Assembly (NCBI RefSeq): GCF_017676385.1
Contig: NZ_JAFFZN010000018.1
Span: 62,001-126,000, forward strand
Direction: 5' to 3'
Source: Streptomyces spirodelae
GTDB lineage: Bacteria > Actinomycetota > Actinomycetes > Streptomycetales > Streptomycetaceae
DNA length: 64,000 nt
Part shown: piece by piece, positions 42,602 through 50,748 of the stretch
How positions within the stretch are numbered: position 1 is the first letter of the stretch
How the letters are laid out: the number at the start of each line of letters is the position of its first letter
Notes under the pieces: generated by a model
What the model saw: only the letters and a program-made list of their open reading frames with translations
Database searches by the model: none
What the model was told of the DNA's origin: nothing
Translations under genes and position numbers: made by a program

Positions 42602-43305
42602 TTCTTTCCCACTCCCAGGTAGAGAACGGCGGTGGACTTGATGGGGATCATGCGGACCTCCTCGTGGCGTCGGGCCAGGTAGCCGATCCCGTCGCGGAGA
42701 CTGGGGCGCAGACCGAGCAGGTCGAGCCGGACGCCGTGCGAGCGTGCGACCCGCACCAGGCGTTCCCGGTTGACGAAGAGACGGTGATCGTGGGTGCCGC
42801 GCGGCGGACGGCCCGGAAGTGGGACGTTCTCGGCGAGCGTGATCGCGGCCAGCCTGGCCCGCGCGGTGTCGGCGATGGTGTCGACGATCAGGGTGCCCGA
42901 TGGGCGCAGCACCCGGCACAGCTCCGCCACCACCGCGTAAGGGTCGGGCACATGCTCCAGGCACTGCCCCGCTGTGACGACGTCGAAGGACTCGTCCGCG
43001 AAGGGGAGCCTGCCGATGTCGGCCCGGACGACCGCGTCGAATCCGTGCTGCCTGGCCTCGGCCAGTGCCGTCGCGGAGAGGTCGACGCCGTGGACGCGGT
43101 ACCCCTTGCCGGTCAGTTGCGGACCGAACAGGCCGCCGCCGCAGGCGACATCGAGCAGCCGGTCCCGGCCGCTGCCGGCCTCGGGGACGAAACCGGCACG
43201 CGCCCTGGCGATCCAGCCCAGCGGGGCGAGCGGTCCCCGGGGGTCCCACCATTGACCGGCGAGCAGGTCGTAGTCGGTGATGAGGTTCTTTCGGAGTGCA
43301 GACAC
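42595..43305 (-). CDS. UbiG/UbiE-like SAM-dependent methyltransferase
   Basis: A 236-residue class I methyltransferase. LLDVACGGGLFGPQL near residue 50 is the motif I form typical of UbiG-type O-methyltransferases, followed by GVDLS and FDVVTAGQCLEHV. UbiG relatives methylate ring hydroxyls of polyprenylated phenols, which fits its position between a polyprenyl synthase and a MenA-like prenyltransferase. The start is GTG at 43305 with a GGTGG element upstream. The next gene overlaps its end. The C-terminal half diverges from UbiG, so the exact position methylated is open. Confidence 0.85.
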   Translation of the reverse strand: MSALRKNLITDYDLLAGQWWDPRGPLAPLGWIARARAGFVPEAGSGRDRLLDVACGGGLFGPQLTGKGYRVHGVDLSATALAEARQHGFDAVVRADIGRLPFADESFDVVTAGQCLEHVPDPYAVVAELCRVLRPSGTLIVDTIADTARARLAAITLAENVPLPGRPPRGTHDHRLFVNRERLVRVARSHGVRLDLLGLRPSLRDGIGYLARRHEEVRMIPIKSTAVLYLGVGKKC

Positions 43306-43333
43306 GGCTGACCACCGTCCGGAAGGGTGCGGG

Positions 43334-44395
43334 CTAGGCCCGCTGGAGTGCCGGCACGACCTGTGCCGCGAACAGTTCGAGGGAGGCGCGTGCGAGCCGG
43401 GGGTCGATGTCCGAGAAGTAGAACTGGATGCTGGCCTTCTCGAAGCCGCCGCAGGCTCCGTGGTAGTCCAGCAGCATCCGGGTGATCTCCTCGGGGGAGC
43501 CGACGAGCGCTGAGCCGCGTTCCAGGAGCCGGTCGAAGTCGTCCTGGCGCAGCTTCTCGATCATCCTCCGGTACCCGGGGTAGTCGGCGCTGTCGGCCCC
43601 CGAGGTCCACTCACCGGCGCCTTCCGCCAGCGTCCTCAGATACCGGTTGACCGGTTCGCGCCCGGTGCGCCGGGCGGTTTCACCGTCGGGCATGCACAAC
43701 ATATGGAAGGCGAGCATCACTTGGCCTTCGCCGGGGTGCCCCGCCTGCTTCCACGCCTTGCGGTAGACGTCCAGGTTCGTGCGGAGCGAATCGGGCACCA
43801 CCGGCTGCGCCATGATGCCGTAACCCAGCTCGCCGGCCTTCTGGAAGCTCTCCTGCGTGGACAGCGCGGCGATCCAGAACGGGGGGTGCGGGCGCTGCGT
43901 CGGCCGGGGGAGGGAGGTGGTGGGCGGGAAGCTGTGGAAGGTGCCGTGGTGTTCCACCTCCTCCTCGGCCAGTAGCCTGCCGATGACCCGCACGCCCTCG
44001 TCGAAGCGGTCCCGGCTCTCGTTCATGTCGACGCCGAACCGCTGGAACTCGTGCGGGAGAAAGGCCCGCGCGAAGCCGATCTCGGCGCGCCCCTGCGAGA
44101 GCGCGTCGAGCATCCCTATCTCACCGGCCAGCTTCAGCGGATGGTTGAAGGCGGGCAGCACGGCACCCGTGATCAGTCTGAGTCTGCGGCTCCGCTGGGC
44201 GGCGGCCGCGAGGAAGACCAGGGGGTTGGGGGAGTAGCCGCCGTACCGCCGGAAGTAGTGCTCGACGATGCGTACGTGGTCGAATCCGAGCCGGTCACCG
44301 AGTTCGACGAAGTCGAGGCAGTGCGCGAAGTACTCGGCGGCTTTCCTGTCGCGTTCGTCGACGTCGGGGAAGAAGGCCAGGCCAACATCGATCAT
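43334..44395 (-). CDS. LLM-class (luciferase-like) flavin-dependent oxidoreductase
   Basis: A TIM-barrel flavoprotein of 353 residues using FMNH2 or F420 supplied from outside. IDVGLAFFPD opens the barrel, FVELGDRLGFDHVRIVEHYF and RLRLITGAVLPAFNHPLKLAGE follow, and SQGRAEIGFARAF is the family's cofactor-proximal region. Members hydroxylate or oxidise small molecules. ATG near 44395 has GGAGGG four bases before it; an in-frame GTG 42 bases further upstream is less likely. It sits between kynureninase and the UbiG-like methyltransferase and could hydroxylate the aminobenzoate ring before methylation; this is inference from order. Confidence 0.85.
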   Translation of the reverse strand: MIDVGLAFFPDVDERDRKAAEYFAHCLDFVELGDRLGFDHVRIVEHYFRRYGGYSPNPLVFLAAAAQRSRRLRLITGAVLPAFNHPLKLAGEIGMLDALSQGRAEIGFARAFLPHEFQRFGVDMNESRDRFDEGVRVIGRLLAEEEVEHHGTFHSFPPTTSLPRPTQRPHPPFWIAALSTQESFQKAGELGYGIMAQPVVPDSLRTNLDVYRKAWKQAGHPGEGQVMLAFHMLCMPDGETARRTGREPVNRYLRTLAEGAGEWTSGADSADYPGYRRMIEKLRQDDFDRLLERGSALVGSPEEITRMLLDYHGACGGFEKASIQFYFSDIDPRLARASLELFAAQVVPALQRA

Positions 44396-44458
44396 GTCGC
44401 CCTCCGGGAGGGGTGGGAGTTCGTCGGTAGGAGGCACAAGGTCATGCGCGAGGTCATG

Positions 44459-45721
44459 TCAGGTAACCCGGGTCGCGGCGAGGGGCAGCCGCTCGTAGCG
44501 GCCGCTGCGGACGAAGTCGCGCAGGATCGCCAGGCCGTCCCAGACGTCGGTGAACCGGGTGTAGAGCGGAGCCGGTCCCAGGCGCAGCCGGTCCGGGGCG
44601 CGGAAGTCGCAGATCACCTTCTCCTCCCGCCGGAGGCCCTGGCAGATGCGCGACGCCTCGGGATGGGCCAGCGCGATGTGCGCGCCACGCCGCGCCGCCT
44701 CGGGGGGTGAGGCGAGCCGGAAGCCGAGCGGCGCCAGCCAGTCGGCGGCCAACTCGACGGCCAGTTCACCGAGACGCACCGACTTCTCGCGCACCAGGCC
44801 GACCGGCACCCGCTCGACAACGTCCAGCGCAGGCTCGACGGCGGCCAGCGAGAGCACCGGGGGCGTGCCCACCAGAAAGCGGTCGATGCCGTCCACGGGG
44901 TCGTACGCCTCCGCCATCCGGAACTGGTCCCGCTGCCCGTACCAGCCCCAGAGCGGCTGCCGGAGCCGCTGTTGGAGTTCGTCCCTCACATAGAGGAACG
45001 CCGGCGATCCGGGGCCGCCGTTGAGGTATTTGTACGTCGACCCCACGGCGAGGTCGGCGCCGTCCGCGCCGAGCCGTAGCGGGATCACCCCGGCAGCGTG
45101 GCTGAGGTCCCACAGGACGAGCGCACCGGCCCGTGCGGCGGCCTCGTTGACAGCGGCCATGTCCAACAGCGCGCCTGAGCGGTACGAGACATGGGAGAGC
45201 ACCACCAGGGCGACGTCCTGACCGAGCGCCCGGCGCAGCACGTGCAGGTCGAGCCCGTGGTCGGGATCGGAGGGCAGTGCCTCCAGCCTCAGGTCCCGCT
45301 GGTGCGCCAGTCCCTGGAGGATGTAGCGGTTGGTGGGGAAGTCGTCGGCGTCCGCCAGCACCGTCCGGCGCCCCGGCCTCGAGTCCAGCGCGGCGACCGC
45401 CAGCTTGTACAGGTTCACCGAGGTGGAGTCGCAGACCACCACCTCGCCGGGAGCGGCGCCCAGCGTATGGGCCGCGAGCCGGTCGCCCAGGCGGCCGCTC
45501 CAGTCGATCCACTCCTCCCACGACCGCACCAGCCCGGTGCCCCAGCCGTCGACCAGCAGCCGCTCCAGGAAGCCCGCCGTGCCGCTCGGCAGCCGGCCGA
45601 GGGAGTTGCCGTCCAGGTAGAGCGTCTCCGGCTCTGCGCAGACGAACGCGTTCCGCAGCTCGCTCAGCGGGTCTGCGGCATCGAGTTCCTCGGCGGCAGC
45701 GCGCCCGGTCCCGTGCTTCAT
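44459..45721 (-). CDS. kynU: Kynureninase
   Basis: A 420-residue PLP-dependent hydrolase cleaving kynurenine to anthranilate plus alanine, or 3-hydroxykynurenine to 3-hydroxyanthranilate. YLDGNSLGRLP near residue 36, the phosphate-binding CDSTSVNLYK, aspartate in LWDLSHAAGVIPL near 205 and the PLP lysine in VGSTYKYLNGGPG near 230 match the family end to end. The ATG at 45721 overlaps the preceding hydrolase stop (ATGA), pairing two successive steps of tryptophan breakdown. Neither tryptophan dioxygenase nor kynurenine 3-monooxygenase is seen in the window. In this operon it most likely supplies the aromatic starter for prenylation. Confidence 0.92.
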   Translation of the reverse strand: MKHGTGRAAAEELDAADPLSELRNAFVCAEPETLYLDGNSLGRLPSGTAGFLERLLVDGWGTGLVRSWEEWIDWSGRLGDRLAAHTLGAAPGEVVVCDSTSVNLYKLAVAALDSRPGRRTVLADADDFPTNRYILQGLAHQRDLRLEALPSDPDHGLDLHVLRRALGQDVALVVLSHVSYRSGALLDMAAVNEAAARAGALVLWDLSHAAGVIPLRLGADGADLAVGSTYKYLNGGPGSPAFLYVRDELQQRLRQPLWGWYGQRDQFRMAEAYDPVDGIDRFLVGTPPVLSLAAVEPALDVVERVPVGLVREKSVRLGELAVELAADWLAPLGFRLASPPEAARRGAHIALAHPEASRICQGLRREEKVICDFRAPDRLRLGPAPLYTRFTDVWDGLAILRDFVRSGRYERLPLAATRVT

Positions 45722-46656
45722 GGGGGGCAGGGAGCGTGCGGCGGGCGGGCTGAGGACCGGTCGGGCACACACGATTCCTCCTCGGTGCGAGCGGTGTGGG
45801 AAACCTGGGGGCTGACGGAGTCGAAGGCGCGGATCTGCGCCAGTACGGCCCTGCCGAGTGCGGTGTGCGACCTCCCCAGGTCGTAGGGGAGGTCGAAGTG
45901 GTTGCGCCCCGGGCACACCACTTCGGTGACTGCCGTACGCCGCGCCAGCAGCGCTGTCATGGCCTCGTGCTGGCGGATGAACGCGGTGGTCTCGCGCCCG
46001 CCGCGCGCGATGACGACCGGGGGCAGGCGGGCCGGCAGGTGGTGGACGGGGCTGTTGCGCAGCGCAGCTTCCGGGTCCAGCCCGAGCGCGTCGTTCACAT
46101 AGGTGTGCCGCACGGGCTCCAGGTCGTAGACACCGCTCAGCAGCGCGGCGCCCGCGATCCGCCGCGCCGTGTCCCGGGTGAGTGCCATAGCGGCGAGGTG
46201 GGCGCCCGCCGAGCTTCCGGCGAGGTGGATTCTCCGGCGGTCGACCCCGAAGCGCGCCGCGTTGTCGTGAAGCCACACCACGGCCTCACACACCATGGTG
46301 ACGATCTCGTCGAGGGAACAGGCGGGTGCCAGCCCGTAGCCGAGCGCCGCGAACGCGGTCCTCGAGGACACGAGGTCCGGGGCGGGGAAAGCGGAGTGCT
46401 CTTTGCAGAGTTCCTGCCAGTAGCCGCCATGCACATAGACCACCAGGGGCGATCCCCCGCCCGGGACGGGGAACAGGTCGAGCCGCGCTTGCGGGTGCGA
46501 GCCGTAGGCAAGATCGGTGAGGGGCCGGTGCGCCGTGTGGGCGGCCGCACTGAGATCGGCGTATTCCCGCAAATAGAACCGCAGGCTGGGGATGAGGGAA
46601 CTGGGGGAGTATTCCCGGTCGAGTTCCGTCTGCCCGGAGGTGCCGACGGCGTTCAT
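45718..46656 (-). CDS. Alpha/beta-hydrolase, kynurenine formamidase-like
   Basis: A 312-residue hydrolase. HGGYWQELCK near residue 76 is the oxyanion-hole motif seen in eukaryotic-type kynurenine formamidases, GSSAGAHLAAM near 147 holds the nucleophilic serine and GRNHFDLPYDL near 250 the histidine. The family removes the formyl group from N-formylkynurenine. Overlap with kynureninase on one side and with the polyprenyl synthase fusion gene on the other (ATGA both times) supports that role. Some relatives are general esterases, so activity is inferred from HGGYW plus context. The last 40 residues are a Pro/Ser-rich tail. Confidence 0.85.
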   Translation of the reverse strand: MNAVGTSGQTELDREYSPSSLIPSLRFYLREYADLSAAAHTAHRPLTDLAYGSHPQARLDLFPVPGGGSPLVVYVHGGYWQELCKEHSAFPAPDLVSSRTAFAALGYGLAPACSLDEIVTMVCEAVVWLHDNAARFGVDRRRIHLAGSSAGAHLAAMALTRDTARRIAGAALLSGVYDLEPVRHTYVNDALGLDPEAALRNSPVHHLPARLPPVVIARGGRETTAFIRQHEAMTALLARRTAVTEVVCPGRNHFDLPYDLGRSHTALGRAVLAQIRAFDSVSPQVSHTARTEEESCVPDRSSARPPHAPCPP

Positions 46657-48374
46657 GTGCCGGTCCCGTACTCGGCGCGTGCCCGCCGGAACGCCTCGGT
46701 GAAAAGTGGGTCCAAGGCTTCGCGTCCGGGCTTGTAGTGGTGTCCGAAGCGCCGGTGGTACTCATGGAACCACTCTTTGCTGTCCTTGAGGAACAGAATG
46801 TCGTGCAGAGCCATGCGCCGAATCGCCACCAGCGGCACCGGTGAACGGTTGACGGGGAATTCCGGATTTCTCGCCGACGGCTCCTCGCACTGCGGGTGCA
46901 GTTGGCCGACCATCATTCCCCGGCGCACCGCGAGCGACTTGACCGTGCGGTGTGCCTCGTCGAGCAGCCGGCAGTCCGGCTCCGGCAGATCGGGCAGGCA
47001 GACCACCAGGCTGCGCAGCGCCAGGTTCGAGCCCTGCCACTCGATCAGGTCGAACTCGTCGAGCGCCTGGTGGATGATTCCGGTGACGCCCGCGACGCTG
47101 GGCTCCGTACCGACGCTGCGTACCCGGATCTCCAGTGCACCGGCCCGCAGCGACGGAGCCACGAACGGACAGACGGGTCCCTTGCGCCCGATCCGCTGGT
47201 CCGGCTCGCAGATGTAGCTGTCCAGCCAGTCGCGGATCAGCGCCTGTGCCGCCGTATGTTCTCCAGCGGGCTGCGCCGCGACGGCCGGACCGGCGCCCAC
47301 CGTCTCGGCCGGCGACCGGAGGTCGGGGTGCTGGGAGACGAGCCTGCCCACCAGCTCGTGCAGGCAGCGCCGGACCGCCGGGGCCCGCCGTGCGAACGAC
47401 GGCTGGGACTCCACGGCGGCCAGCGCGTCCGCCACATGGCGCTGCGCGGTCCGGGCCGCCCGGCCGACGGCGCCGCACTCGTGGAGGACGGAGAGGACCT
47501 CCTGGCACTGCTCCGGGGAGAGTGTTTGCTCGCGCAGGAGCGGCAGCAGCCGGTCAGGGCTCTCCTCGACGGCGTAGATCACCGGGAGCGTGTAGACGCC
47601 GTTGAACAGGTCCTTGGCCACCTGCTTTCCGGTCTGCGCACCGCACAGATCGAGGATGTCGTCCCAGATCTGGAAGGCCATACCGAGGTGGTGGCCGAAA
47701 CGTTCCAGCGCGTCCCTGGCCACTTCGTCCGCTCCGCACTGCAGCGCACCCATCAGGGTCGCCGTCCGCATCAGGCGCGCGGTCTTTCCCGAGATCGCGG
47801 TGAGGTAGTCGTCCTCGGTGCGCAGCGGGTCGAAGAGCTGGCTCGATTCGAGCATTTGCCCAGCGCACACATCGACCAGTGTCTCGGCCATGGTCCGTAC
47901 CCGGGAAACTCCGAGTGAGGCGGCGATCTGCATACAGCGGGCCAGCAGGAAATCCCCGGCGAGCAGCGCGAGAGTGGCGCCGTGCCGCGCGTTGACGGTG
48001 GGCTGTCCGCGCCTCACCTGCGCGTCGTCGATCACATCGTCGTGGTAAAGAGTGGCCGTGTGCAGGATTTCCACGACGGCAGCCGCATCGATGAGGCGCT
48101 GATGTGTGGCCTCATCCAGGTCGTCCTGGAGCAGGTAGGAGGAGAGCAGTACGAGAGTGGGCCGCAGAAGACGGCCCGTGTGTTCCACGCCATGCGTGAT
48201 CGGGGCCTGAATACGGTGATGCGGTGGCGCCACGAGCACGCCGAGCCGTTTTCTGACCCGCTCCAGGTCGGCGCGCAGTTGTTCCGGTATCCGAGTGGGC
48301 CCGCCGTCGAGCGGGGATTTTCCCTGCACGGCGGCGAGTTCGGTCTTCAACGGGAGGGTCGGAGTGCGTTTCAT
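46653..48374 (-). CDS. Polyprenyl diphosphate synthase fused to a DUF6875-like domain
   Basis: A 573-residue two-part protein. Residues 1 to about 345 are a trans-polyprenyl synthase with LLRPTLVLLSSYL, first motif YHDDVIDDAQVRRG near 110, GKTARLMRTA, second motif WDDILDL near 238 and KQVAKDLFNG. After a linker, residues about 380-573 form a separate domain with GRKGPVCPFVAPSLRAG and a terminal NRSPVPLVAIRRMALHD-type block, which I associate with DUF6875 (function unknown; not verified). ATG at 48374 is set by AAGGA seven bases upstream. It heads the leftward operon and supplies the prenyl donor. The extra domain may bind the aminobenzoate or partner enzymes. Confidence 0.82.
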   Translation of the reverse strand: MKRTPTLPLKTELAAVQGKSPLDGGPTRIPEQLRADLERVRKRLGVLVAPPHHRIQAPITHGVEHTGRLLRPTLVLLSSYLLQDDLDEATHQRLIDAAAVVEILHTATLYHDDVIDDAQVRRGQPTVNARHGATLALLAGDFLLARCMQIAASLGVSRVRTMAETLVDVCAGQMLESSQLFDPLRTEDDYLTAISGKTARLMRTATLMGALQCGADEVARDALERFGHHLGMAFQIWDDILDLCGAQTGKQVAKDLFNGVYTLPVIYAVEESPDRLLPLLREQTLSPEQCQEVLSVLHECGAVGRAARTAQRHVADALAAVESQPSFARRAPAVRRCLHELVGRLVSQHPDLRSPAETVGAGPAVAAQPAGEHTAAQALIRDWLDSYICEPDQRIGRKGPVCPFVAPSLRAGALEIRVRSVGTEPSVAGVTGIIHQALDEFDLIEWQGSNLALRSLVVCLPDLPEPDCRLLDEAHRTVKSLAVRRGMMVGQLHPQCEEPSARNPEFPVNRSPVPLVAIRRMALHDILFLKDSKEWFHEYHRRFGHHYKPGREALDPLFTEAFRRARAEYGTGT

Positions 48375-48718
48375 CGATACGTCCTTCGGCAGCGGCACCC
48401 TTGGCATGGAAGCCGAATCGCACGCTAAGAGCCCGCGCCCGGATGCGTATCGATAAATTCTCGAAGAATCGGGAAGTGGCCGGTCCGCTTCAACGGCCCC
48501 GCTTCAGCGGCCCCCTTCAACCGGTCCGCTTCAGCCGATCGGCCGGAATCACCGGAAGGCGTGGCGAAAAGCGAGCGCCGGGATCGGATCCTCCACCCCG
48601 CCTCGATCCTGAGAGTGCGTCATGGCTGCCACGGCCGCCACGGTGGAGGGGCACCGCACCGCAACCGTCAGCTCCTCGGCGTGGCCTTCCACAGCGACAA
48701 CACGTAGGGGATGGTGAC
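48375..48718. promoter_or_regulatory. Divergent control region of the second biosynthetic locus, with iteron array
   Basis: This 344-bp gap separates the leftward operon from the rightward P450. Four related units CCGCTTCARCGG start at 48485, 48499, 48512 and 48526 (third unit CCCCTTCAACCGG), spaced 13-14 bp; the second is itself a dyad (CCGCT-TC-AGCGG). A second dyad, ATTCT-CGA-AGAAT, lies at 48457-48469 in an AT-rich patch. No gene is present and the remainder up to 48718 shows nothing clear. The array is a good candidate for binding of a pathway regulator to coordinate both directions. Confidence 0.55.
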
Positions 48719-50101
48719 ATGGAGAGCGGTTCGGCAGTGGCGCAGGCACCTGGTGCGCTCCCCGTCCTGGGGCATCTGGCAGCGTTCTTACGGGCCCCGC
48801 TGCCCTTTCTGCGCGGACTGCCCTCGCACGGTCCGCTGGTGGAGATCCGGCTCGCAGGCAAACCCGTCCTCGTGGTGTGCGACCCGGAACTGACCCGTAC
48901 CGTCCTGGTGCACGACCGGGTCTTCGACAAGGGCGGACCGCTCTTCGAGCGGCTGCGCGAAGCAGGTGGCCAGGGCCTGGCCACCTGCCCCAGCGGGGAG
49001 CACCGGCGGCTGCGGCGGCTGATCCAGCCGGCCTTTCACCACAGCCGGTTCCCCGGCTACGCCCGCATCATGACCCAGCGGATCGACACAGCGCTCGCGG
49101 GCTGGCACGACGGCCAGACCCTCGACCTGGCGGTGGAGGCCCGTCGGCTCACCGCCGACATCGTCGTCTCCACCGTCTTCGGCACCGGCCTGGACCCCAC
49201 CGTGCACACCCGGCTGGCCACCGACTTCGACACCCTGCTGGCGGGCTTCACCCGGCACAGTCTGCTGCCCGGACCGCTGCGCAAGGTGCCCACGCCGGGC
49301 AACGTCCGCTACGAGCGCGCCACCCGCCGGGTGCGCCGCGAGATGAGCTACCTCACCGCCGAGTACCGCGCCCACGGCACCACCGGGGAGGCGAATCTGC
49401 TCTCGCTGCTCATCGCGGCCCGCGACCCGGCAAGCGACACTCCGGCCCTGACGGACGACGAACTGGTGGACCAGGCCGTGACGATGTACTCCGCGGGGAC
49501 GGAGACGACGGCGGGGGCGCTGTGCTGGGCGCTGTACCTGGCAGCGCTGCATCCCCCCGTCCAGGAGCGGCTGACGGCCGAGGTCGGCACGGTGCTCGGC
49601 GGACGGACCGCGGGCTGGGACGACCTGCCCCGCCTCGCCTACACCCGGCAGGTGTTCAACGAAGCCCTCCGCATGTACCCGCCGGGCTGGTTCCTGACCC
49701 GGCAGACCGAGAAGGACACCCACCTGGGTCCGTACCCCATCCGGCAGGGCACCACCCTTGCCTACAGCCCCTATCTCATCAGCCATCTTCCGGGCCTCTA
49801 CCCCGACCCGGAACGCTTCGCCCCGGACCGCTGGGAAGCCGCCGGCCGGGAACCAGACGTCCCCTCCACCGTGTTCGGCGGCGGCGCGCGCAAGTGCATC
49901 GGGGACGAGTTCGCCCTGGTGGAAGGCGTTCTGCTGCTGGCCTCCGTGCTCAGCCACTGGGAGATCGAGCTCCATCCCGGCAGCCTCGGCCTCCCCAGGC
50001 TGCCGCAGCTCACCCTCAACCCCGGCCGGATGACGGCCACCTTGGCCACTCGCCGTCACCACCCCCGTCCCACAACGGCTCCCCACGGGACAGCCCGGTG
50101 A
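48719..50101 (+). CDS. Cytochrome P450 (terpene-pathway type)
   Basis: A 460-residue P450. The I-helix is YSAGTETTAGAL, the K-helix NEALR, and the heme loop FGGGARKCIGDEFA with cysteine near residue 392. The sequence resembles bacterial sesquiterpene and fatty-acid oxygenases rather than the tandem pair at 11.4-14.2 kb. A TTA codon is its 24th codon (48788). ATG at 48719 begins a proper P450 N-terminus (proline-rich LPVLGHLAAF). It diverges from the meroterpenoid-type operon over the iteron region, so it probably hydroxylates the cyclised product. Confidence 0.9.
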   Translation: MESGSAVAQAPGALPVLGHLAAFLRAPLPFLRGLPSHGPLVEIRLAGKPVLVVCDPELTRTVLVHDRVFDKGGPLFERLREAGGQGLATCPSGEHRRLRRLIQPAFHHSRFPGYARIMTQRIDTALAGWHDGQTLDLAVEARRLTADIVVSTVFGTGLDPTVHTRLATDFDTLLAGFTRHSLLPGPLRKVPTPGNVRYERATRRVRREMSYLTAEYRAHGTTGEANLLSLLIAARDPASDTPALTDDELVDQAVTMYSAGTETTAGALCWALYLAALHPPVQERLTAEVGTVLGGRTAGWDDLPRLAYTRQVFNEALRMYPPGWFLTRQTEKDTHLGPYPIRQGTTLAYSPYLISHLPGLYPDPERFAPDRWEAAGREPDVPSTVFGGGARKCIGDEFALVEGVLLLASVLSHWEIELHPGSLGLPRLPQLTLNPGRMTATLATRRHHPRPTTAPHGTAR

Positions 50102-50147
50102 CCGACAGCCGACGGCCGGTGGCCGGTCCGGCCCACCCGGGCCCGGG

Positions 50148-50594
50148 TCAGCCCACCGTGCCGGAGAGAACGCTTCGCACGGGCCCGGCACCGGAAGCGG
50201 CCGGCGCGGCATCGGAAGCGGCCGGCGCGGAGTCGGCGGCCGGCACCGGGATCTCGGGCAGCCGGTCATGCACCTCGAACACGCCGGTGAGGCGGGCGTG
50301 TTGGATGATACGGCGGAAACGCCTGCTCTCGGTGATGAGCCGCAGCCTGCCGTGCCGCTCCACGGCACGGTTCCTCGCCCTGCACAGCAGGCGCAGCCCG
50401 CTGCAGTCCAGGAAGGTCACCGGCCGCAGGTCCAGCACGAGGTCGGGGCGCGGCCCCGCGGTCAGCGCGTCGAGGAGTGCTATCAGAGGCGGCGCCGTAC
50501 GGAGGTCGATCTCGCCGCTCAGTTCCACGACGGTCACGCCTCCGTCGCCGCGTTCCGTGCAGCGGGGCGCGAACTCGATGGGGTTCTCGGACAT
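50148..50594 (-). CDS. STAS-domain protein (anti-sigma factor antagonist-like)
   Basis: A 148-residue protein with a STAS fold at residues about 10-115: VTVVELSGEIDLRTAP, DLVLDLRPVTFLDCSGLRLL and the helix after it. The serine in LDCSGL occupies the phosphorylation site used in SpoIIAA/RsbV-type partner switching. The last 35 residues are an Ala/Pro/Ser-rich tail. The ATG at 50594 fits the domain start; longer readings up to 50678 exist and no ribosome-binding site decides. No anti-sigma kinase or sigma factor is adjacent, so its partner is elsewhere. It converges with the P450. Confidence 0.82.
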   Translation of the reverse strand: MSENPIEFAPRCTERGDGGVTVVELSGEIDLRTAPPLIALLDALTAGPRPDLVLDLRPVTFLDCSGLRLLCRARNRAVERHGRLRLITESRRFRRIIQHARLTGVFEVHDRLPEIPVPAADSAPAASDAAPAASGAGPVRSVLSGTVG

Positions 50595-50683
50595 GTACCG
50601 AGGAAAGCCGGGCATCAGGTGGCGCGGTAGGGCCGGTCGGTCCCGCGCTGATGTTCTGGTAGGCACTCCGTCGAGCACGAGAG

Positions 50684-50725
50684 AGGGGTTCGCGTACGCC
50701 GGTGCTCCGGCGTACGCGAACCCCT
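50684..50725 (-). terminator. Strong 19-bp-stem terminator after the AGCS gene
   Basis: AGGGGTTCGCGTACGCCGG (50684-50702) pairs perfectly with its complement at 50707-50725 around a TGCT loop, 24 bp beyond the symporter stop codon. Confidence 0.8.
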
Positions 50726-50748
50726 CAGGGAGCGGAACGCTGTGGCGG

